64,000 bases of DNA from Cardinalis cardinalis. Its lineage: Eukaryota; Chordata; Aves; Passeriformes; Cardinalidae. The stretch covers positions 1,847,310 to 1,911,309 of the forward strand of contig JACDOX010000009.1 in assembly GCA_014549065.1 (NCBI GenBank). Reading direction: 5' to 3'. The notes beneath the pieces are model-generated. The model was not told where the DNA came from. It saw only the letters and a program-made list of their open reading frames with translations, and searched no databases. The number at the start of each line of letters is the position of its first letter. The stretch's first letter is position 1. The translations under genes and the position numbers were made by a program. Shown here one piece after another: positions 1 to 10,100 of this stretch.

Positions 1-1010
1 AGTGTAAAAAATATATTTTCAATGGCTACCCAACAAATANTACAAATTTAAGAATTTCAGGGCATTTGGGCTGAAATAATCAGAAGGCCACCTGAAAATA
101 GGAACAAGGATTCTCTAGTACAATTCCAAGAATTCTTGGGAAGCTGAACTGCCATTAGTCTTGTTACATCTTCTTTTTCCTCCAGCCTGTCAGTCACCTC
201 AGAAGTGCAGTTTTGGAAATTTTTTATTGCTATCAGAAGAGACCTTTATTATTAAGCATATTTTTCAGCCAGTCAACACATAGCACTTGTTCACTATTAT
301 GTAAAATCACCTAAACCATCCCTTTTTTTTTTTCCTAACTCAGAAAGCTTGATAAGTCTATAGGATAACACTTCTTGAGTTTGGTGTATATTTACATACT
401 TTTCTCATCTGGTGGGTTTTAATTGGAGATATAAAACTCTCTTAGAGGATTGTTAAGAACAGCAGTTCCCTTAAAGGGAAGAGAGCCAGACCAGAACAAG
501 AATATATAATCACTTGTGTCAAAGCAATAAGTAGTTAAAGAAAAAGCAGCTATAGCTCTGTTCTAGGTGGCTATTGAGAGGTCATTAGATAAATTTAGCA
601 CTCCTGCCTTTGTTCAGTAAGGGTGAGCAGTGTTGTTTCATGTAATTGTATGCTTGGGGCACACGTGGAGGACTGGATCCGAAAGGTATGCTTGAAACCT
701 CTGGGTGACCTTGCNATGATAAAATAAATAAAGTGCAGGTTTGTGTAGCCTCTTAGAAAACAAGACACAGTGCCTGACTTGCAGCTTGGTGTCTCTCAGT
801 ACCTCCAGTCTTTTTGGTAGCTGTCATTCACTGTGTAAAACTTTAAAGCTTTATATCAGTTGGTCTTCTTTCATTACATTTAAAAAGTGTGAAGTTTGGT
901 ATGAGAGAAGAGTTGAAGTAAATAGTCTGCTAAAAATCCTAAGTTACTTGGACACTACTGTTTTGTTAAATGTCTTGATGATTTCAAGCTTTCCATTTTT
1001 CTTTGTGCAG
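1..1010 (+). other. NSUN6 intron (partial)
   Basis: The intron continues from left of the window and ends at the acceptor TTTGTGCAG before 1011. I see no exon, repeat family or RNA gene in it. Confidence 0.8.
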
Positions 1011-1164
1011 CTGTGAAAGCTGGAGATCTGGTTTCAGTGTATTCAGATATTGAAGGGAAATGCAAAAGAGGAGCCAAAGAGTTCGATGGAGTCAAAGTTT
1101 TCCTTGGAAATGGAATTTCAGAACTCAGCCGCAGTGAAATCTTCAGTTCAAGTGGCCAACTGAA
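1011..1164 (+). CDS. NSUN6: NSUN6 exon: PUA-domain end
   Basis: Acceptor TGCAG precedes 1011 and donor GTAAGT begins at 1165. The exon starts with two bases completing a split codon and ends two bases into a Lys codon. It encodes about 51 residues of the PUA domain, including the stretches VYSDIEGKCKRGAKEF and VFLGNGISELSR, typical of NSUN6. Confidence 0.95.
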
Positions 1165-4100
1165 GTAAGTCCATAGTAATTGCAATCTACATGTAAAAAT
1201 TTTCAAAGGGAAGGAAGAAAATGGGAAAACAGTTTGAATTATTTTGTACCCTATGCGAAGTCACAAAATGGCTTGCATGTTGGGATTTCCAATATTTTTT
1301 GGGAAGCCGTAAGTTTCATATTGGGATTCAGATACCAATTTACTTGCAAGGTAGGAGGGAATAAGTGGGGGTCTTTGGGGTCTTATAATCATTTATGTTT
1401 ATTCAGTTCAATAATATCAAACAGAAGTGACAAATGTTCCCACTCTGGCAAAATTGCATTTTGGGGAATTGTGTAGTACTATTTCCCTCTTTGGATGGAA
1501 CAGAAGTGCAGCCTTGTCAATTTCTCCATATTTAAAAAATATCTGTAGGGGCTTTTATTTTTTTTTGGTGGAACAAAGGACAAAACATAAGGTTAAAAAA
1601 ATTACTAACATTTGCCAAAGTAGTTACCTACTTCAAGATTACTTGTTCTTCTATTTTGTTGATGAAGNATATGGTTTATTCCTCTCATGTCACCTAAAAC
1701 ACATGGAAAAGACTATGGATGTCAAATTAATGACCAATACTTTTCTTCCTGAGAACAAACTACAAAAGTTCTAGTGAAAAAAAGTACCTTGCCAGAGAAT
1801 TTCTGATTTATGAGAGCTTAAATATAGTAAAAGTAGTGGTAGGATGTAGCTGTTGAGTTAGCGACATGGAACAGCANTATAGAATGCTAAATCTGGTGTT
1901 TGCAAGTTTCCTTTCTCATATCCTTCCTTCTCATTGGACATAGGCAAAATAATACTCTGTCTCTTCAGTAATCTTTTGTTTGTAGGCTCAGTGCTGCTTT
2001 TTCATGGCTTTCTCTTTATTGTTATCCATTTCTTGGTACATTGGTTTTACATGTCTGCATCAGAATTTCATCCATATTTAAAACTTCTAGGTGACTTCTA
2101 ATTTCAAACCATAGCTTTACAGGCAAATCAATGTTCCTGCAAGGCTTTTCATATGGGATTTCTGTAGTAATTTTACTAAAATCTCAGGAATTTAGGAAAT
2201 GGAGAAAAATCTGACTAGGAAATCACATGCCAGTGCCCTAGTGCATACACATGGCTAGCCAAAAGCAGTTATGGATTGAAGTTACGTTATTTAGGTCTGG
2301 TTTAATGCATTNCTTTACAGTATCAAGGCTTGGATTACATCTTGGTTTATCCTGTGTACAGAACCAGAAATTTGCTTTATGCAATTTACAGATAGTTCCA
2401 GTTTATCATGTAATGCATCTTTTGCCATAATTTACTCAACTTGATGATGTCATTCTAGAGAATTTTTCTAGAGGTATTTTTCTTGGTTGTTCTTTCATTC
2501 TTGTGAGATTGTTCTGTCAAATTGCTCTTTGTAAACATGATGATTTTAATTGACTACTGTTAAAATGTATAAAACTGAGTATTTGAATTTTTTTCATGTT
2601 TTTCAGGGGGCTGGGCATAAGAATGGTAGAGCCAGTCTACCTTAGTCCTTCATTTGACAATGTGCTTCCTAGTCATTTGTTTTTACAGGTATGTTTGTTC
2701 CAAAATCAAAAGTCTGTACTATTTACAGAATAATGAATATTCTCGTAGCAGGCATTCATAGTTTCTACATTCCTTGTTCATTATAGCACCTAATTCAGTC
2801 TTTGGATTTGAGGAACACAAAGCATTTAAAATTAACTCAGTATCTACATGTAGGGGTTTAATCATACTGTGTCTGAGCTATGAGAAGGGACAACATAAGA
2901 GATATTATTCTTATGTTCAAAGCAACATAAGAGATATTCACTTAAAAACGTAGAAATTCCTCTTGCACAGATACTCTGCATAGAGCTGTTAGTTTTTGGA
3001 ATCTGCCTATGGACCCTGCAATATGAGCCCCTTTCAAGGTACATAATTCTGTAGATAATCATGAAATTCTCCAAATGTTAGGTTGATTTGAAGATGTTAT
3101 TTAAGTACTAAAGACAACTTTAAAAGGTTTTTATACCTTTGTGTTGAACTGAGAAGAAAGTATTTCCATATTGTCTAAGGTGCAGTACTGTGCACAATTA
3201 TTGCACATTATTTCTCTTCAGTGCATCTGTACAACTAATAGCACAGTTCAGCTTCTTGCTACTTCAATTCAGCAAACTTAGACTTCTGTGTTTTGATCTT
3301 ACTGTTCTTTAGCTGCACCAGTATGTTAATACAGTAAATATTCCAGTAAACAGGTTAGTATAAAGTATTTGTAATAAACAGAGCTGCTCTGGTCTGTGCC
3401 AGTATCAGCTTATTTTAGTTGGACTATTAGCACTGTAGTTTCCTCGGTCATGAGCTCTTAAACTTCTGTCAGATACACAGACATAGCTTTAAATAAAAAA
3501 TGAGCCACTGGAGACTTCTTACGTAAACTGTCCATTATATATAATACAAACAGTTCATTTTCTGTCAAAGAACTGAGAGCAATATCACAGGTATCTTCCC
3601 TGCTGAATGAATTATATTTTTAAATGCATTTGCCATTCCTTAATAAAGGAGTTGATGCAGGGTATAAAGTTTGAATTCTCCCATATATGTTTTTATTACA
3701 GAATTTACCTTCTGTGGTTGTGAGCCATATTTTAAACCCTCAACCAGGAGAGAAAATTTTGGATATGTGTGCTGCACCTGGAGGAAAAACAACCCATCTT
3801 GCAGCACTAATGCATGATCAGGTAAGAGAAGTAATTTGGCATTTTCTAAGGAAGAAGGTCTGACTGCTGTTCATTTGTATAGCTCTCTTCACTTAACTAT
3901 TAGAATGCACAGATAATTTACAGCAGCAAACAACTGATATTTTNACATTTTACTTACCAATGCATTTTGCTACACATCAGTTACTGTAATGGGCAACAGA
4001 CAATCTTTATCAAGTATTCACCATCAGCTTTAAAATCTTTTTTGCTACAGATTGATAGTTGAAATGTATCTAATTTCACTTTTTTAAAATGTTATTGAAT

Positions 4101-7100
4101 TATTTTTAATCATAGAATTTTCTACATGCAAGGCATAGTTATGCAAGAATATGCTGGATTCATGAAACTGAGATGCATAAAAATCAGAGGTTATGACTGT
4201 GTGCCAAAGAAACCCACAACCCTCTACAAAAATTTACTAAAAAATTTCTAATCCGATTATGATTTTTCTCAGTAAAAATTATCAATTCTGCATAGAGATA
4301 TGATTTTAGGCTGTATTTCTAGTCTGAATTTGTCCTTCTATAGTAGAATGTCACAAAATCCAAAACTATCTAATGAGAAAGCAACAAAAATTATAAGAAA
4401 CAAAAAATATGTTGAGAGAGACAAAGGAGAGGAGAATGTAATAAGAATGTAAATACAGGATTACAGCTTTGCATATGTTGAAATGTTATGTGCACGGTGA
4501 AATACAGAAATGCAGGTTGCTCTTCTTGAGCAGAGAGGAAAAGTATGTAAGATTTCCTCTAAAATTTTGTAAGACTTCATTATTTTTGTTGAAATAGGGT
4601 TATTAGAATATATCAGATTGTTTACAAGTCTTGCAGTTACATTATGCAGTACTTTGACAGGTGCCTGTGCATAAATGTGAAGGCACAGCATGTAATGGTG
4701 TGAATGTATTGAGAAAAGGCTTGTATTCAGTTCTGTGGTTGTTTGTCTGTGGAAGTATTTTTTCCATCAGTATGGAACAACGAGAAGGCATTAATAATGC
4801 ATTAGACAGTCATTGGACATTATATATATATAAAGCTTCCAGTAGAGAATTTCAGTGTGATAAATAAAGGAAGTCTGCAAATCATATATTTATGTCATGG
4901 ATTAATNAACATCTATATTTTTTTTCCATCTGTGTATCTACATTTTGTATAACTTTGCAGAACTTCTTTGATTGTCCTTGCCTGCAGCTGATGTGGTAAA
5001 GATGAAGAATACAGATGTTAAATATTTATCTCACTTGATTTTCATTTTCTGAGTATGTAATTTTAATGTAAAATATGGAAGATAGAGGTATGGAAAAAAC
5101 ATTTTTTAAGAATGAGGATTTTAANTTCCATTCACAGATTTTTCCATACTAATTTTTCACAGCATATTAAACCACTAACATTACAGAATATTTAAATCAC
5201 TCTTACTTTTTTGTGATTTAATTTTGTCATTACTATATTGTTTTTAAATTATATAACCAAGATGTAAGATTACTCTGTAATGTTAAGACCTCTTAAATAA
5301 GAATCAGGAATACTTAAAGCTTGAGAATTTATTATTATCTGCATCTCAGTCTAGACCACTGTTTTTTCAGATGACTTATAAGTAGTTGTTCTGGCAGTGG
5401 CTGGCACGGGCCAAATGGAGAAGAGTTGTCTTGCAGCTTGTTTTTTTCTCTGGAGAAAAGAACAGAGAAGCTGTGAATAGCCCATCCCTTGAACACTGGA
5501 GGTGTTCAAGGCCAGCTTGGATGGGACTCTGAGCAACCTGGTCTAGTGGAAGGTGTCTCTGCCCATGGTCTTNAAGATCCCTTCCAACCCAAACCATTCT
5601 ATGATTCTATTATCTCTTTATCCCTGCAGTATGCAGAGATGTGCACCAAATCCACTGTTCTTGCAACAGATGAAACTTTGAAGCCCAGTCAGGTCCTAGA
5701 CTGCATGTGCAATAAATTGAATGGTGCTTGGGGACGAGTAGGAGNTGCTTTGGCTCACAGCAGCTGAAGACTGGATGCTATTGACACAACCTAATCCATT
5801 CTTACCTCTCAGTCCTAGATCTGCATGTTGCCTAACGTGACAAACAGATAACAGTTTATCTTTACCGATTTTTTTTTTTTTTAAACTTAATCGTTTTACC
5901 CTTCTATAAGCCTCTAGAGAGCCATCACCAAATAGAAAAAAATTGTTGTTTTCTCAGCATATAGTGTTTGCTGTAGGAAGTCTAGTACAAGTTTTTGGTT
6001 GTTGGGTTGTTCTGTTCTGGATTTTACTGATGCTACTTTTTACTTTCCTTTGTGTCCCCAGATTTCATGTAGCAGGTACTACAGTGTGTCTTTTTATGAT
6101 TTATTTTGGGGGAAGAAAAAAGTAATCTTATTTTTACATAACAGGAATTGTGTAATTGTGATTTCCCTTCCCTCACCTCTAAACTTATTCTAGTATTTAC
6201 ACTATTTCCCAAAGTAACTTGAGTGACAATTACTGCAAGTATTCCAGTATGTTATGAGTTTGATCAAGTCAGAGACATGGCTGTGGGCCCCATTTCCTCA
6301 GCTCTGAACTGTAATGTGATCATATTTCCTACTCTCTCCATACATATTTAAAACTTGCTGACCTATTTTACCATGTATTTGAGGCTTCTACCCTCGTTCA
6401 AATGATTAAATTTTTATCTTAGTGCCCAGTTCAGCAGTTCAAAACAAACAAAAAGAAACAAACAACAAAACCACTTGCCAGAAGTCAGATATTACAGCAT
6501 TCCTTAGAGTGACAATGCCAAGCAGTCAGAATGTGCATGGCTTCAGACTAATGTGGCTGTTGTGGAAAACATGTGGGAACAAGGACTGCAGGAGTGTGGA
6601 TTTAAGAATAAAATAGTTCTGTAGGGAAGACTGTGCTTTTTTTATTACACTTCCCAGGATTGGGGAAAGGAAATCAGAAACATCCATTTAATCCCTATGC
6701 TTTTGATGAAAACTTTGGGATTTTTTTCAGGGTGAAGTTATAGCCATGGACAAGATAGCTAACAAGATCAAGAAAATCAAGCAGAATGCTGAATTGCTAC
6801 AGTTGAATTGCATTAAGGCCTTTTGCTATGATGGAACAAAGGCCCTTTCAGTAGAGAAGAGGGAGGATAAACAAGGTAAAATAAACAATTTGGGTAGTAG
6901 TAGCTTTTAGAAGAAAATAGTAATGTTTTGCAAAAACAGTATTAAAGCNGTCACAGGTTTACAAGTCCTTGAAATCTTGGCAGATACCAAAGTTGCTTCA
7001 GCACTGGTAATGCACTTTTATTTTCTACTCTTTTGTGATTATCAGCTTCTCTGTGAAGCAAATAGAAAGTCAAATTATCTGTCCTTGTCACAACCTAATA

Positions 7101-10100
7101 TTCTCAAAGGAAATGCATTCCTTTCCCAGATAATATCAAAGACTGAATAAGCCTTAAAGCTTCTTTCATGATCACATTTAACCCCATACTGAGAAGTTTA
7201 TGAGCTAGTCTGAGAAAAAAANTTTTTTTGCAGACTTGCTCACTTTTCTGCCTCATAATCCTCATCAGTAAAATGGGTTTNTTAATACCTAACTCCCAGG
7301 AGTTCTGCAAGGTTTAGTTCATTGATGTTTGTTCAGCTGTTTAAGGGAAAGTTATATACAAGCACAGTGTATTATTTTAAGTAATTTCATTTGCTTTTTT
7401 AAAGTGATGCAGTTATGATATTGGTTCTGTTCCCATGATGGAATGATTTAAATGGTATCTGCTGCCTTGATTATTTTTAGTTTGTTGTGCAAAGTATGCT
7501 GTTCTTTCTCAGTCTATTTTATCTCAGTCACTGGTTAGCCTAAGTAGGAATCAGATTACATAATTCACCTTCTTTGTCCCTATGCATTGCAGTTATTCCT
7601 GCTTTGGAGGAGCAAAGGTACTTTCCTGAGAGTCTTTTTATGAATATCAAATATNGTAGGTGGCAAGTAGCAATTACAGAGATTAACAAGAGCAAGCTGT
7701 AATACTGAGAGATAATGAGGGCTTTTCTGAACATTCCTGCAAGTAACACATTACATATTTTGAACATTTTAGTAATGGATCAGAGGTAGATAAACCAGAT
7801 AGANTCATTTTGTAGTCAGGAAAAAACTAGGTAGCAGTAGTGTGATAATACAAGTTTGGCAGCAGTAGTACATGGTGATGCTGAGCCAATCTCCCTAGCA
7901 CTGAGCAGATAAAAACTTCTGGGCTGTTGAGCCATTGGGGTACAGATTAAAGGATGGGCTCTGCACATGGAAGATACATATTGTCATCCAGGTAATAGTC
8001 AGAAATTGTTCTCTTCACAATCCCTTTTTACTGAATTGTTCTGCCATGAGAAATTGCAGTAGTTCATGTTATTATGAAGTGCTTTATTTTATATAGCTAT
8101 GCATACATCACAAGAAATAGTTCTATAGACAGTCCAGTCATTATAAGGCAGTCTCAGTGACTAACTACAGGTTTGTCTCAGTAAAGCTTTGCACACTTTT
8201 GAGCTGACTGTGGTTCTTTACAGCCTATATGTACAACTCTGTATCCAGCACCTCTGACCAATTATATTTCAACTTTTTTGATTATTTTTACATGTTATTT
8301 TCAAGTTCCTAAACTAAGTTAAAAAAAATACTGCCTAGTGGGATAATTTTTGAGCTCACAGAACTTAAACTGTTTGGTTTTCTGGGAGATGAAAACTATC
8401 ACCAGCAGTGCTGAGGCTTGTCTCTAGCTGAGACTAATTTTGCAGACACTGTCTATAGCACATAAATGTTTTATGTTAAGGAAGCAGTAACAGCTTCTCC
8501 TTACCTACAGTGAAGTCTCAAGGAAGGACACAGCCCCATTTTANATTACTAACTGCTTTTTACAGAAGGACCTCCGTTCTTACCAGAGTCATTTGATCGA
8601 ATTCTTCTTGACGCTCCATGTAGTGGGATGGGACAGAGACCAAACATGGTTTATTCCTCAACTTTAAAGGAAGTGACCTCATACCAGCCACTACAGCGCA
8701 AGCTTTTCACTGTGGTATGTGTTAAACATTGAGTAGATAAGCTGAATTGAGCACAAATGCTTTTGCAGCATAAAACTTAAAAAGCAGTCCCTTATTTTCC
8801 CTACTTTTTCAGCAGCCAGGAAGTATAAGGGTCCTGTTAACCTCTCAGCTCCACCAGATCAGTTGCTAGGTGAAGCCAATTCACTGGAGCATGGTAAAGA
8901 TCTGTGTAATCCATAATAAATAAAAAGCTTTGTGGTTTTTTTTATTTCCTCAGTTTCATCAGTTTTACATGATAATAATTACAAAAGTCTAAGTCACAGA
9001 GCAGGTGACTTAGGAACATGCTANGGAGTGTGCTTGGGCTGATGCTGAAGGATAAGATGAAACCTGTCAAAATCTGAATGATACATATTGAAAGTGAATG
9101 ACAGCTTGAAAAGCAGCATGGATATAGCTTCCATGCCAAATACATGGAAACAGTTGACATCTAATATAAGTGACATAAGTATTGTGTATCCATGGTTGGC
9201 AGCAGGTGGTGAAAACAGATCTAATCTGTCTGGGGTATGCAGAGCTGCACAAATAACGAATCTTACAAGGTGAATCATCTCAATGACATTAATAAACTGC
9301 ATGAGCTGTAATGCCTATTTGGAAAGAAGAATCTTTCTAATCCATGTTATCCTTTGCTGTATTCCCTGAGAGAAATTATTATCTTAACAGTTTAAGTTTA
9401 ATTAAGTGTTCAGTTTTAATATTCTAGGTACATGGGTTATTAGTTAATGTTGCTTAATATGAAAGTTTGAAATTTAAAAATAAGCTGAAATATTGTTTAT
9501 TTCTGCCTGCAGGCAGTGGAGTTGCTGAAGCCAGGAGGTGTTTTAGTATATAGTACATGTACAATTACACTTTCTGAAAATGAGGAGCAAGTTGCTTGGG
9601 CCCTGAAAACTTTTCCATGCCTCCAGCTTCATCCACAGGTAATACTATTTTCAGGGCACTTTGCACAAACTAGTGATCTCATTTTGGAACANTAAAGTTA
9701 CATGGTGTATTTATTAACAAAAAATCTTTTTTCACCCTGGACAGCTTTAACTGCTGTGGATAGAAATAACAGAAGGATTTCTGAGGCTTTTTAAAAGTCT
9801 GGTTTTGTGCTTAATTGAGCTTTATTGAGGCATCATTAAGTATTTTCCCACTCTATATTGCTTTAAAACACAACAGGGACAAAAGATAGGTCAGACAGGT
9901 TAAAATTTCTCTTGCAATTTATTTAATTTCTTTAATATTTTATTCTCTTCTTTTGTACATTCACAGGAGAGGTGAAGTGCTTTTTTTTAATTAATGCCAC
10001 TGAAGTCATGAAGACTTGCATATGTATGGGACATAAATGAAACTAAATTTTTGTTTCAAAGAAGGAGGATGTTATATGTATGGGACCTATTTTTGATTTA

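Noticed and set aside
741..1016. Open frame overlapping the first NSUN6 exon's acceptor
   Set aside because: Its frame ends at TGA just inside the exon; the real exon uses another frame and matches the NSUN6 PUA domain.
5628..5767. Open frame after CCCTGCAG downstream of the CR1 copy, looking like an extra NSUN6 exon
   Set aside because: Inserting it would disrupt the continuous motif I to motif II region of NSUN6, it ends in a stop, and the protein is not recognised.
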